Shown here: in pieces, positions 32,148 through 43,378 of the stretch
Numbering within the stretch: the stretch's first letter is position 1
How the letters are laid out: the number at the start of each line of letters is the position of its first letter
Assembly (NCBI GenBank): GCA_031213475.1
Contig: JARUPZ010000009.1
Coordinates: 10,511,601-10,575,600 of the forward strand
Length of the DNA stretch: 64,000 nt
Direction of reading: 5' to 3'
Source of the DNA: Nereocystis luetkeana
Taxonomy: Eukaryota; Sar; Phaeophyceae; Laminariales; Laminariaceae
Program-made: the position numbers and the translations under genes
The notes under the pieces: generated by a model
The model's database searches: none
Told to the model about the DNA's origin: nothing
The model's input: the letters and a program-made list of their open reading frames with translations, nothing else

Positions 32148-34881
32148 TTCTTGCTTCTTGCTTCTTGCTTCTCTCGCTGCTTGTTTTTGTTGCCGGTGCT
32201 GCCTGCTGCCCGCTTCCTGCTGCTGCTGCTGCGTGCTAGCTGTGATGTCATGATTGATGCTGTGGCTGCTGCTGCTGCTGTCATCATCATCATCATCGTC
32301 ATGAAGGTCTCACTATCATCATCACCATGCATCAATGATGAAATTCTCAAGCACAGAATAAACAAACGACATACTACAGCAGCAATACTTTACTGCCGCT
32401 CTACAAAGCAGTAATATCTTTACATCTCACAGTATATAGCGGTTTGCGCATCACTGCTGCTTTATTCCATGGAAGAGCAAGATGAGTCTTCGGGGGGCAG
32501 GCCTACCTATAATCCACCAGACAGAGAAGACGTGTGGGTCTCTGTGTTGGTGCTCGACCCAACAATAATGAACTTTGCTTGTTCTGTGTTGCTCTAAAAT
32601 AAACTCTGTACTTTTTAGTCAAATCCCTTTCTCTTTTTCTAGGTAGTAGAAAATACAGGAGGATCGACTTGCTTGTTTATACTCGTACCTTGTGTATAAA
32701 GGAAGAAAAAGTTTTCCCGTATTTGGACTTGACATTTTATTTGTACAAACATTTTCTCTCGCCTGCAAATAATCATCCCAGTCCAACCGATCCCAACAAA
32801 CAGACAGACAAATCGATACCAAAGATCCGACTCTTTATTGTTTATGCTGGTACCAACCATCTGCCGATCTGCCCGACACAACACAACCGACCAACCATCG
32901 ATAAAAATATCCACAAACCGCAACAGCAAACAATAAAAATATATTTGGATTTTTACATTTTTTCGGCCCACAAACAAAATCATGATCAGCACTCGTCCGA
33001 AACAAACAGTACATGGTAGTATGAAAATATATGCAAGCAAAAGTCCGAGCGAAAAAGAGCTTCCGGTGCGAGCACAGAAGAGAGAAAATTGAACAAAGAA
33101 GAAGGAAAAAGACAGGAAAATTATGATTTTTGATGAGATGTCTTATTATTATTACTTGAAAAAAAATGTTTCGAAAAACTTGAACCAGGAAACAAATGTT
33201 TTTATGTGGAAAAATGTGTTGGTCCTCCCAGCCCAACCCCAACCAGTCCTCTCACATCACTCATCAACTTTTTTCGCGTGTGTGAGGGACCAAAGCAGCC
33301 AGCACATACCTTCAAAAATCAAGATAGAAATTTTGCATTTTTCAACGCAAGCCTACATTTTTTTTGAGGGGGAGAAACGACAAAGCAACCACGACGGGGA
33401 GCACGGCTGCACGAAGCGACAGAGCTCGGGGCGGGGGTGGAGCACTGGAGCAGACTTTTTGGCTGGACCGTGGGCTGGTCTGGGCCGGTCTGGGCTGTGC
33501 CCATCGAGTCTCCTGCTGCGGAGTTCTGTCTGGATTCTGCTAAACAGGTCTGAGGCTTGCTGCCTTGTTGTGTGTTGTGTCTGTCCGTCTGCGTCTTTTT
33601 TGTTAGAGCTGTATTGGTTTTTGTGAGCACGACACCAATTCGTTTGTTTGTTGTACATGTGCTTTCCCTCGTGCTGCTGCTACGCTGAGTGCGAATGCCA
33701 GCGCCGAACGCCTGCTGGCTTTTACAGAGCGGGTTGCTCACAGCCCGCGCGCAGTCGCACATATAGAGAAAGAGAGAGAGAGAGAGAAGAGACAAGCGAG
33801 TAGAGTTGTATCGGGCAGCAGAAGAGCTCTAGAGCTACAGAGCAGTAAACTATTTTTTGCTTCATTTTTTTTTGCGTTCCTAAAAAAATGGTACCAGGTA
33901 CAACATACGCACATCCATTCGTACCTTTGTGAGACGTTGGGGCTGCCTGCGTACCGGCTACACTGTATTTAGTATAAAGTCACGAATACACCGGTACAAA
34001 TTTCCACCAGCAGTTTGCTTTTTTTTCTTGTGTTCATCCATGCCGCCCAAGAGCTGAGAGATCAGACCTGACCATCCAATTATGGAACCCTACTGCCTAC
34101 CCTCCCTCCCCACCAGAGCAACTCTCCTCCTCGTAAGTCATGGGATCGCATCGCAGGGCTGCAGCCTACATGCATCGCGCGTGTGCCTGCCTTGACTTTC
34201 TATATAGATGCGGTCTGTGACTCTCGCCGCTCGTACGTACCAGCACAGAGCACGTAGGCCCCTCTCCGCTCGTACGCACATACTCTATCTCCTCTTTCTT
34301 GCAAAAACAAGTAATTAGGGTCCTCGCCTCTCTCCTCTCCTCTCCTTGCTTTCTTCTGGTGACATCCCCCCGTCGCTCATTTTTGCAGCCCGATTTTTTT
34401 TTTTTCACTTCAAAATAGTGGAGGAATCTTCGTTCTACCTTCGTATCGTACGGGTTTTTGGTACGTCGTTCGTATACTCATACCTGGTACGTACTATTTT
34501 GCAAACGCGGCACGTATTTGTGAATTTTCAGACTGCTGTGGTGCATACGTACGTGAACCGATTTCGTTTCCGGGTCTCAACGAGTAGCAGACACCATCGC
34601 TATGCAGAGCCAAGCACTCTGTTTGTCCCTCAACCATCTGCAGCAGCCGCAGCAGCAGTGTCCTGCGTCGCGAAACGAGCGCCGGTTCTTGTGGCAGGAG
34701 ACTCTTCTTGTGCGTATGATACAACTATTTTGCCAACAAAAATGCTGCTGCTCTATCTCCGAGTATCCCACCGACACCACTACTTGCAGTATGAGTAAGA
34801 TATTTATGTGACAGCAACACAACCAGCAGCACCAACAGCAGCAGTACATCTCCGGACCTTCTTCACTACGCAGCAGCTGCC

Positions 34882-34882
34882 T

Positions 34883-34931
<49 letters not shown>
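34882..34931 (+). repeat. (CAG)n triplet repeat
   Basis: About 16 uninterrupted units, then AGTAGTAGCGGCGGCGGC-type triplets. It reads as Leu on the complementary strand. Confidence 0.93.
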
Positions 34932-34932
<1 letters not shown>

Positions 34933-35151
34933 CTAGGAGCAGTAGTAGCGGCGGCGGCACCGGCACCGGCAGGAGCACCAATAACAGCAGTAGCAGCGGC
35001 AGTAGCTTGGAGCGATCCGCGATGAACAAATCCGGATTGCTCGACGAGTTTGTGCTGTTGCTTCTTTTGTTCAGAGTTCCGTGTTCAATAGTTCATTTTC
35101 AGTGAGTTATTCTTTTCTTGAGCTTCGTATCACAATATAATAGGATCATCC

Positions 35152-35152
35152 T

Positions 35153-35189
<37 letters not shown>
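35152..35189 (+). repeat. (CAG)n triplet repeat
   Basis: About 12 units, 220 bp after the previous CAG tract. Confidence 0.92.
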
Positions 35190-35190
<1 letters not shown>

Positions 35191-35639
35191 GCGGCATCAG
35201 TAGTAGTCTCGACGAGAAGGACTGCAGCTGCTGCTGCACATGTACCTGTTTTCTACTGCTGTGTTCCGCAGTTCTTCTTCGCTCGACCTCTCAGCAAAGC
35301 TCTGGGTGGATGATAAGACACCCCATACACACTGCTGTAAATACATGCGCTCATCAGAATAATCGTACGTAGAACGACAACAATTTTTGACGCGCAAGAC
35401 GATTACTTGCGCGATACCTGGTACCTGGTACCTGCGGTACCCTCGCTGCTCTGGTCCGTACGTACATACTTGCAACATCAACATCATGATCACCGATACA
35501 GCAATAAATACGCGGGCACAGCACAGCAGGGCGAGCATCACTGCCAACAATCAACATTCCTGGAGGGAGAGGGAGATAGACGGGAGGTTAGGCTCGGGTG
35601 TTAATGGTGGGTACGTGCGGGGGGACACATTTAGCGCGC

Positions 35640-35683
35640 GCGGCGGCGGGGGGGGGGGGGGGGGGGCGGGGGGGGGAGGGTTT
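35640..35683 (+). repeat. poly(G) run
   Basis: About 20 consecutive G within a longer G/C-only stretch that starts with GCGGCGG. Confidence 0.85.
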
Positions 35684-36717
35684 CAGGTCTAATGTATACG
35701 ACTCTGGCCGATAAATTAATACCCGTTTAATCTTTATAATATAAGCAAAACGCGTATTATTTTCACGAACAGTGTATCAGTGGTTTTGTGGAGTGGTGAA
35801 CCCCACATTATCCCGTTCTCCTCCATTTGCCCTGAAATCTTGAGTAGGTTTAGCAGTCTGGGAGATTGTTAAAGGTCCTCGAAATCTTAATCTCACTCGT
35901 AGAAGCCCGTGGTCCCCTTGGGTGGTCCTCTCATCACCTGGTCATAATTTTAGCATTATTTTTGTAGCCTTCATTTTGTTGACGGGATATTTTTCTGCCG
36001 AACTTCTTTACCCTCTCTGTGCTTGGTACCATCGCCAATCGCTCTATCCGCGCGCCGCATGCACTCACTCCCCCACAGATTGTACGTGTTTACTTGTATT
36101 AATCAAAATTGTACTAGTTTCCCTAGCCTCGCAAGGCAGGCAGACTTCAGAGGCAGACCTGTTCTTTCCTTTGGTCGTACAAATGAAATGTTGAGAAATT
36201 CATACCCTGGAAACAACAATCTCATTTTTTATCGTATGCTACTACCATAATTCATCATCGCCATCGAGCTTTTGTGGAGACTAACTACTTGAGCAGCGGT
36301 ATAATGCCGGTTAACTACTGCCGGTTTCTTGAGTATTAATGAGGCGTGTACTTTAGGCCGGCACGGTTTTTCACTTTCGTACTAAAGCCTACCGGTATAT
36401 ATCCCTCAATCCGGAGTAGTGCCGGTTGCGGCGGGTATACATATTGCCGATTTTCTGGCTGGCACATACCTGGTACCTGGGATCGGGCCACCACTACTAT
36501 TGATATTGATACCAGGTATTGTATATATATGTTTACCCACCACTCTTTTTTTTTCTTCAGATTTTTTTTTTTTTAGTTTTGTTGTCTTTATACTCTTATT
36601 TTTTCGTTCTTGCTTGTGTTGTTTTGTTTTCGTACCCGGTACGCCGACATTTCACTTGCTGACACTTGAATTTGCGATTTAGTTTTTTTTTTTTTGTTGG
36701 TCTTCCTCTGTCTCACA

Positions 36718-36831
36718 GCAGTTAGTCTGTGACGACAGAAGCAGTATCTCTCTAGGATAAGGGAGGAACCAATCAGGACGGACACTGGGTGTACTGATGA
36801 ACCTGGGTAGAAAGGACGATTTAATGTGAAG

Positions 36832-36862
<31 letters not shown>
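36718..36862 (-). repeat. RepH repeat with (ACA)n tail
   Basis: AGCAGTATCTCTCTAGGATA, ACGGACACTGGGTG and GTAGAAAGGACGATTTAATG match 43222-43378. The end of the element runs into about ten ACA units, where the 43222 copy has (AC)n. Confidence 0.68.
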
Positions 36863-36930
36863 CTATTAATATTGATATTGATACCAGGTATTGTATTTAT
36901 GTCAACCCGTTCGTGGTCCCGCTCTTGTGC

Positions 36931-36984
36931 GGTGCCAACGGTGCCAACGGTGCCAACGGTGCCAACGGTGCCAACGGTGCCAAC
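36931..36984 (+). repeat. 9-bp minisatellite (GGTGCCAAC)6
   Basis: Six perfect units. Read on the minus strand in one frame it gives Pro-Leu-Ala repeats, which alone does not establish a gene. Confidence 0.93.
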
Positions 36985-37089
36985 GTAAAGCAGTAGCTTT
37001 TCCGAGACGACGATGTCAGCACTAACAGCTGGCGCGCACGCACCGCACTACAGCCGAGGATGTCAGGAGGCATGCCAACCAAAGACAAA

Positions 37090-38020
37090 CGTGCGCTGTC
37101 GAGGGTGTACAGTAGTGTAGAGCGCCAGAGTGTGGACCGAGTTTTGCTCCCTAAAACCTACCTGGTAGTTTTGTAGTGCTCATTCATTCAGTCAAGGAAT
37201 GTCAAGGCAAACTTGCTTCATGTCAAGGGGTGATGCTGCTGTCGCCTGATGTGATGACATCTCGGACTATTAATAGAGCAGGAGGGGGGGGGTGCGGTAC
37301 TGGTACTATTAATACTGCTATTTAGGATATATAGATAGGACGAGGTGTGTGTGTTCTTGACAATTGAACCGTTATTTTTAGGAGTAGGATGATGATGATG
37401 TCGAGAGGAGTGAAGTGACGACCAGGTATTTATTTCTGATACTCCACGACACACCATTCATATCCATACCACAGCAGTATTTTGGAGTTTTTTACGTGAC
37501 AATCTCCAGCGCTGTGTACACCCGCACTATAGAGGGTACTGCTGGACTATTCAGGGGCCACCATCTGTCGAATAGGAAGTACCGGTACCAGGTATCGTAT
37601 GTCACAGAGTGGAGTCGTAGGTAGAATTCGGATACGGTTCATGATTCGGATCTTATTTGCCCTCTTTCACAGCTGCTGTGCTGCCTGTGCAATACGTACT
37701 GCTGTTGCCGTACGTACTATTTTTCTATTTTTAAAATGCTATATTTTTTCTGAGAAACAAATACAGCAGTATCCAAGTACGTGAAAAGGTCAAGGAATTT
37801 GAAATGTGTGCCCAAAACGCTATTATTATTGATAGTTATAGTCGGCAGTCTTGAAAAGGGTGTACGTACCACTGCTGTACTGTTAGTAACACTATCGATC
37901 GACGACAGCATAGCTAACTTTCCGATGAGTGACACCATGTTGATATAGTCCCCGTTGTTGATCGGGTTTTTTTTTATGATCTGCGTACCACATACCTGGC
38001 ACGGCATTTAGCGGTATGAT
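37090..38020. other. unassigned spacer
   Basis: CTATTAATAG occurs at 37267-37276, TACAGCAGTA at 37762-37771 and a few TACCWGGTA motifs. No family repeat or gene recognised. Confidence 0.4.
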
Positions 38021-38026
38021 GCATCA

Positions 38027-38028
<2 letters not shown>

Positions 38029-38061
<33 letters not shown>
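38029..38061 (+). repeat. (CTG)n triplet repeat
   Basis: Ten to eleven units, then CTACTGCTGCTCCTG. Confidence 0.92.
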
Positions 38062-38069
<8 letters not shown>

Positions 38070-38344
38070 CCTGCTCCTGGCGGTAGGTGTGAACAATATC
38101 ATGAGCTACGTATTAATGCTGCACTTGAGCTTCATCAAATTATATACCTGGTACTAATCACGATCATCCCACCCCTCCCTGGTTGCGTTGTGTTTTTTTG
38201 TTGTTGTTTTCACTGCCTGTTTCGTCTCCCATCATCCCATCTAAGTTTATTGGACGTATATATTCGCCCTTTTTCTCCAGCTTGCTTGCTCCACCCTAAA
38301 ATAGTACGTACCGGTACCTGGTACCTGGTACGTATTAATATTAC

Positions 38345-38612
38345 AATTAAAAGCAACTCAGATCCGGGTTCGCATACAGCAGTAGGCTCTTATCCCCTCT
38401 CCTCACATGCATCATTAATACATCACTACAGCGCCAAGGTTCGTAACTTGCATTTTCATCGCGAGAAGACCGCAGCCTTGTTTCCCCTCGTTGACTCGCG
38501 TCGAGTTCCGCCTGCGAGCACCCACGCCTGCGAGTACCCACGCTAACAAGGCGCCCTCAAGTATTATAATTGTCTCCTTAAGGCGGGATTCGAACTCGGG
38601 TGCCTTCAACCA
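38345..38612 (-). mobile_element. SINE-A-related element with different head
   Basis: Body blocks match SINE-A in reverse: CTCAGATCCGGGTTCGCATA, TTTTCATCGCGAGAAGACCG and CTCGTTGACTCGCGTCGAG. The head on the minus strand has B-box-like GAGTTCGAATCCC but is otherwise unlike the SINE-A head. TACAGCAGTA is inserted at 38375. Confidence 0.65.
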
Positions 38613-38692
38613 GGTACAAGCAGTGTAATGGTACCGTGTTAATTACCAGGGAATTGATTTTGGGGTACCTATGATATTAATTGTAGCGTTCG

Positions 38693-38845
38693 GGGTCAAT
38701 CTTAAATAGGAGTGTTTTTCATTTTTTTTTCAATATTTTCCCGATATTTCGGTACTTTCCTGTAGGAAAAAAACGAGAAATACCGAAATTCGGGAAAACA
38801 CTGAAATAAACCTAAAAAACAGTCCTCGTTAAGATCGCGACCCTA
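38693..38845. mobile_element. Fam5 MITE
   Basis: GGGGTCAATCTTAAATAGG at the left pairs imperfectly with TCGTTAAGATCGCGACCC at the right. The centre CGATATTTCGG/CCGAAATTCGGG is shared with 14046. Confidence 0.78.
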
Positions 38846-39130
38846 ATAACGGACTGTTAATACCTTGTCCTTTTTTCTTTCCGTCGGCAGGCAGCAAGAT
38901 CACGTGTGGTGTGCCTCGTATATAGGAGGAGGGCACGCAGCACGCACGGCAGCACCAAATGAGAACACACACAACATTTTCCGTGCTGATTCTTCACCAT
39001 ATATACGAACAGAGAGAGAGACGCAAGCTCTCGAGGCCACAAACTACGACCCCTTGCAAATGCGGTGTATATATACGCGTACACGAGGAGTCTTGAGTCT
39101 TGAGAGACCCCGCGAAGTACATAGAGCTGT

Positions 39131-39288
39131 GTGTGTGCTCTTGACATTAAACCGTTCTTTCTACCCGTCGACATCTAGCACAACCAGTGCCCGTGCCGAT
39201 TCTTCAATCCTAGAAGAGGTACAAGTTCTGTGGTCACCAAGCTACGCCACAGAGATACTACGTTGCCACGTATGCAGTGTACGAGTAC
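39131..39288 (+). repeat. RepH repeat, near full length
   Basis: TTAAACCGTTCTTTCTACCC, GTCGACATCTAGCACAACCA, GTGCCCGTGCCGATTCTTC and GCCACAGAGATACTACGTTG. A GTGTGTG tract precedes it, in the simple-repeat tail position. Confidence 0.72.
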
Positions 39289-39967
39289 ATGGAGCTGTTC
39301 AAAGAACCTACGTGTATTGACTGGTCCCTTGTTTTTATCATGTCCTGCCATTTGTACTCGTAGTCTGGTTTGCTGAGTTTTTCTTCCCATACTACTATTA
39401 AGTAGTATGGCGTTTTTGCCTGTCGTATTCCACCCACCCATAGTATCCCCCTGGCTCAAGCACGCCAAGCCATTGCCATGCGATGTACAATGCATTCTCT
39501 CGGATACACTGGGCGTCTCTCCATGCCTCCAAAAGTTAGAATACCCCTAAAAAGCGCTGAGTTCGTTCGGCCGTGCAGTCGTTTTTCAGCTCTCTCTTGT
39601 TTCACTGGACAATGGCAATAGCTGCTAATATTAATATCAAAGTCGAACAAAATACGTACCTGGTACGTATATATTTTCGGAAGGCTCTCTCTCTCCGACC
39701 TCCACCAGATATTTCCGAGAACACCTTTGTTGTTCGGCTTTGGCAACCCCCCCGCTCCGGAGAAATTCGAGCGCTTGAAACACCATCGCAGCCCTGTGCA
39801 GAGTGTGCGCTGTTCACCGTGACGATCTATGGTAGCTCGGAGGCTGCACGCACGCGCACCGACGCTGGGATCTGCTGTGTTCGACACAGCACAACAGTCG
39901 TGTTTCCTCCCTGCATGGTGCCGGTTGGTTGCCCGCTGTGCTCGCAGTGCCCGTTAAATCGCTACTG

Positions 39968-40050
39968 TTACGGGGAACCATAGTTAATAAGACCTATGGT
40001 GTACCTGGTATATAAAAACCTACCAGGTATATATTTAACCATTTTTACTA
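39968..40050. mobile_element. truncated Fam1 MITE with two micro-insertions
   Basis: The left arm and centre are present and the right arm is missing at the start of the next copy. CCTGG plus TA (40004-40010) and CCAGG plus TA (40023-40029) interrupt sequence that is continuous in the consensus. Confidence 0.88.
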
Positions 40051-40163
40051 TTACGGGGGACCATAGTTAATACCAGGTAGGACCTATGGTATTCATAAAA
40101 ACCTATTTATTTAAGCATTTTACTAACAATATTTGGTCCTGTTAACTATGGTCCCCCGTAATA
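40049..40163. mobile_element. Fam1 MITE with CCAGG micro-insertion
   Basis: Full length. CCAGG plus TA at 40073-40079 splits the left arm sequence GTTAATAGGACC exactly at its TA. Confidence 0.94.
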
Positions 40164-40297
40164 ATAGGCGCAGATGGGCTTGATTCACCGGTGTGGGCCA
40201 GTGTGATGAGAAGTGCCGGTTGCCGCTACGGCAATGCCGGTATACTGGGCTGGCCGCACACCTGCATTGTAGAGAGGGAGGGCACGACTGCCACTAC

Positions 40298-40352
40298 CGA
40301 AACTCAAATTCTCATGTAGTTTGTCCAAAAAACGGGACTGCTGTTTTTGCCC
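40298..40352. mobile_element. half Fam2 MITE
   Basis: Only the centre and right arm remain (CTCATGTAGTTTGTCC and AAAACGGGACTGCTG). It is the first of five Fam2 pieces in a row. Confidence 0.6.
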
Positions 40353-40360
40353 TCAGGCTG

Positions 40361-40450
40361 CCCTTTAGAACCGAAGTCCCGTTTTGGGGACAAGCTGCTT
40401 GAAGTTTGAGTGGTTTGTCCCCAAAAACGGGACTGCGGTTCTGAAAGGGT
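40361..40450. mobile_element. Fam2 MITE, second in the 40.3-40.8 kb cluster
   Basis: CCCTTTAGAACCGAAGTCCC to CGGGACTGCGGTTCTGAAAG. The arms are almost intact. Confidence 0.85.
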
Positions 40451-40454
40451 TGAC

Positions 40455-40546
40455 GCTGTTAGGACCGCAGTCCCGTTTTTGCGGACAAATCACTCTGATT
40501 CTGAGTAGTTTGTGCCCAAAACGGGACCGCGGTTCTTAAAGGGGTT
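40455..40546. mobile_element. Fam2 MITE, third in cluster
   Basis: GCTGTTAGGACCGCAGTCCC to GGGACCGCGGTTCTTAAAGG. It begins 5 bp after the previous copy. Confidence 0.83.
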
Positions 40547-40550
40547 ATAA

Positions 40551-40643
40551 CCCCTTTTAGAACTGCAGTCCCGAATTGGGGGCAAACCAATCTAATTCCA
40601 AGTGATTTTTCCCCACAACGGGACCGCAATACTAAAACGGTTA
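40551..40643. mobile_element. Fam2 MITE, fourth in cluster
   Basis: CCCCTTTTAGAACTGCAGTC to GACCGCAATACTAAAACGG, with TTAA at the right. Confidence 0.83.
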
Positions 40644-40736
40644 ACCTTGTACTACCATATCCTGGTCCCAGGTACCAGGTAACGCTCAAGGTATATATAA
40701 CGCGCATCCCCCCACATTGGGACGAACGTTGAAAGC

Positions 40737-40825
40737 TGTTAGGACTGCAGTCCCGTTTCGGGGATAGACTACTTGTAGTTTGAATAGTTTGTCCCCAGCA
40801 CCGGGACTGCGGCCCTAAAAGGGTT
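40737..40825. mobile_element. Fam2 MITE, fifth in cluster
   Basis: CTGTTAGGACTGCAGTCCCG to CGGGACTGCGGCCCTAAAAG. The centre reads CTACTTGTAGTTTGAATAG. Confidence 0.83.
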
Positions 40826-41478
40826 ACTGCTACTGTAGTTATTCTTCTCCAACAACGTGGAGTGCGGGTGAAAACGCCGACCGACACGTCACGAGACGTT
40901 CCCGAAGCCTCCGTTTTCGTCGGGTACGCGCGCCCCGCACCCCCCCATGGTTTTTCATGTTTACCCCCGAGGGTGTGTGTATCTTAAGTACATTGCGTGC
41001 TATTGTAACGGTGTGAAAGACGGTAATAGAAAACAGCACACCTACGTACACACCTAACAAATATTAGTAATATTAATGGTGTTAACACGGGAGTCACCTT
41101 TCTTACCTTGGCTGAGTGAATTATTATCTCATAGCCCACGGGCGCGTCGAAGCTGCCTGTACTGACGGTTTCATATCCAAGTAAACCGCTATACCATACA
41201 GTACGAAACCCGATATCTTATTGAGTCGTTTTTGCACCATAGATACCCTGACAACTGCCGCAGGGTCAAACCCACTAATAGTACCACCGTATGTGTGTCA
41301 CTTACGTGTTTCACGCGTGACAACTACTACCTCTGTCCCGAAATGTAAGCACCGTTTGACTTAACAATTAGCCTAGAACCGTTCCTTATAGTATGGGACA
41401 TAGTGGTCCGTGGCAAGATAACACCCCCCCCCTCTCGGCCGCATTTCCCGGCCAACTTTCTCCAAAGCATGTCTCCAC

Positions 41479-41570
41479 CCCTTTTTAGGATGCGGTTCCC
41501 CTCTGGGGACAAACTGCCCTATGTTTGACTGATTTGCCCCAAAAACGGGACGGCAGCACTAAAAGGGTTA
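41479..41570. mobile_element. Fam2 MITE in Fam3, first of two
   Basis: CCCTTTTTAGGATGCGGTTC to GGGACGGCAGCACTAAAAGG, at the recurrent Fam3 junction. Confidence 0.8.
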
Positions 41571-41582
41571 TTACATTTCAAG

Positions 41583-41673
41583 GGCTTTTAGGACTGCAGT
41601 CCCGTTTTGGGGACAACCTACTTCTAATTTGAGTGCTTTGACCCCCAAACGGGACTGCGGCCCCAAAAGGGCC
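41583..41673. mobile_element. Fam2 MITE in Fam3, second of two
   Basis: GGGCTTTTAGGACTGCAGTC to GGGACTGCGGCCCCAAAAGG. Confidence 0.8.
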
Positions 41674-42112
41674 ATTAAAAAACGAAAATGGATTGTCAGG
41701 AAAGATCTCGCCGGTACGTTTCCATGATTATAGAGAGATGACGTATATATAGATAGACGCCCCTAATGCCAAACACCGGTTGAGTCTGGTTTTGTTTCAC
41801 GCAAGATTCCGCGCAATAGGATATCGTGTACTTGGTACCTGGTATATATAACAGTAGTTTAAATCTGAACGATCTATCTGCAAATGATCTGTTTGTAGTA
41901 ATGTATCTGTGATTTTCCATCTGTACATGATCTATCTGTAGAGGATATATCTGTGCCTGACAGGTGGGAAGTCACAATATGTGTCCCGACACATGTGAGA
42001 TGTCACGACATTTTCTAAACAACCTGCCGCGGTGGACATATAAAATGCCGGCAACGCTTCCCCCGTGGGCTTAGTCGTTCGTTCGCGATTGCGACCTCCT
42101 ACAGAGTAGTAA

Positions 42113-42686
42113 GGCTCATTCTTATCGGAGAGCGTTTTTTCCATAATTTCCAAAGTTTGGAAGTAATTGGAGTTATGTTTTTTGTTCGTTTTTCTTTAGT
42201 CGTCACTTTTACTTTCCAGGCTAACTCTTCGGAGGTTTTACCCTCAGCGATCTTCTGGACAAGCCGTGGTCACAGGTGTCGTCCCTTCTCCACCCCGGTG
42301 CGTGCCTTTATTTTTGTCGCGCATAGGGTTCAGCATTCCCACTGCTCGTCGATTTTCATCGAATGTAGCTAACTCACGCTCTCGCGCTTTCCGCCAGTCA
42401 TTGTTTTATGCAAGAAAAAGTCCCTACGAGCATGCACTCGGTGAGACTTGAACCCACGAAATTGATGGTGATAGGCACGCGGACCACCTACCAAGCCACC
42501 GGGGACGTATGTATCAATAAACGGAGGTGTTTTGTCACTATTCGTCAAATTCTCCAGAAGCGAAAAAAGAAAGTTCGTTAAATCACGTATTTGGAAAAAA
42601 AAAATCTGGAAAATATGGAAGATTGAAAAATTGCTAAAAAACAAATGTCGAAATTATGGAGAAAGAGCTCTTCGATAAGAACGGCC
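42113..42686. mobile_element. Fam4 MITE split by SINE-B
   Basis: The left part 42113-42177 ends TTGGAGTTATG. The right part resumes TATGTATCAATAAACGGAGG at 42508. It aligns with the continuous 2101 copy. TAA precedes the left end. The right terminus is eroded. Confidence 0.83.
42178..42507 (-). mobile_element. SINE-B, full length, nested in Fam4
   Basis: On the minus strand the head has A-box-like TGGCTTGGTAGG and B-box-like GGTTCAAGTCT. A body and A-rich tail follow. It is flanked by TATG at 42174-42177 and 42508-42511. The T-arm can still pair (GTGGG with CTCAC), but the copy is not a tRNA gene. Confidence 0.85.
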
Positions 42687-42789
42687 CGAAGACAAACGTT
42701 GAGTACACCTAAGACACGCATTTCATTGAGACCCGGTGGGACCTTCTCATGATCTTATATATCATATTGTCCCTATTCCTTTCATGTGC

Positions 42790-42855
42790 TGTGTGTGCTG
42801 GTGTGTGTGTTCTTCACATTAAACCGTTCTTTCTACTCGTCGACATCCTGGTATA
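42790..42855 (+). repeat. RepH fragment with (GT)n
   Basis: TGTGTGTGTTCTTCACATTA, AACCGTTCTTTCTACTCGTC and GACATCCTGGTATATACC. The element is cut at a TA-rich point. Confidence 0.55.
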
Positions 42856-43221
42856 TACCGCGTATTTATTGCCCACCAGGTGTATATTGCCTCCCCCACC
42901 TTTCTAAATATCATATATTATACACCGGTGCTATAGGTACCTCGAAATGCGCTGCAGTCTGCAGTGCAGTTAGTTTACCGGTGACGTCGGGGCCCAACGG
43001 AGATATTTTTTTGTTTTTCAGGCCTCCGAGCAAACCCCTGTTTATACTATTAATAGTATATAGTTATAACAGTAGGTAGGGGTGTGAGGCAAATCTATCA
43101 ACTCGTAGTTGAGACCTACACCACGTGAACTTTCCGGTATGTTAGACTTCCATGTTTTTTTTCCCCTCCAAGTTTTTTTTTTTTCATCATACTGTTTACT
43201 TTCCTGCTTCACCCCTGTCTA

Positions 43222-43378
43222 GTCGTGGCAACGTAGTATCTCTGTGGCGTAGCTTTGTGACCACAGAACTTGTATCTCTTCTAGGATGGAAGAATCGGCA
43301 CGGACACTGGTTGTGCTGGATGTCGACGGGTAGAAAGAACGGTTTAATGTGAAGAACACACACACACACACACACACA
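43222..43378 (-). repeat. RepH repeat, full length, (AC)n tail
   Basis: GTCGTGGCAACGTAGTATCT, GTGACCACAGAACTTGTATC, CGGCACGGACACTGGTTGTG, ATGTCGACGGGTAGAAAG, then GTGAAGAAC and about 12 AC units. Best copy of the family. Confidence 0.75.

Larger units (their letters stand above)
30364..36717. other. MITE-poor, triplet-rich region without recognised gene
   Basis: No copy of Fam1-5, SINE-A/B or the Rep families was found in this 6.3 kb. It is rich in CTG/CAG and CAA/TTG runs. Open frames exist, for example 31883-32365 on the minus strand with about 25 consecutive Gln, and 33319-33795 on the minus strand. They match no family I know, and overlapping frames are also open. This is the best place to look for a split gene, but I cannot define exons. 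Confidence 0.5.
41395..41700. mobile_element. partial Fam3 MITE with two Fam2 inserts
   Basis: GGCAAGATAACACCCCCCCC, a CGGCCGCATTTCCCGGCC block and TTTCTCCAAAGCATGTC match the left half of 16487. Two Fam2 copies follow the ACATGTC-like junction. AAAACGAAAATGG then resumes Fam3. The right end is missing. Confidence 0.6.

Noticed and set aside
31883-32365. Minus-strand frame with a long Gln run as a transcription-factor-like gene
   Set aside because: The Gln run is just the (TTG)n tract. The flanking residues match no family I know, and the opposite strand is open too. It is noted only inside the region entry.
42433-42507. Functional tRNA gene on the minus strand
   Set aside because: It is the head of SINE-B, repeated at 25594, 43473 and 62388 with a shared body.
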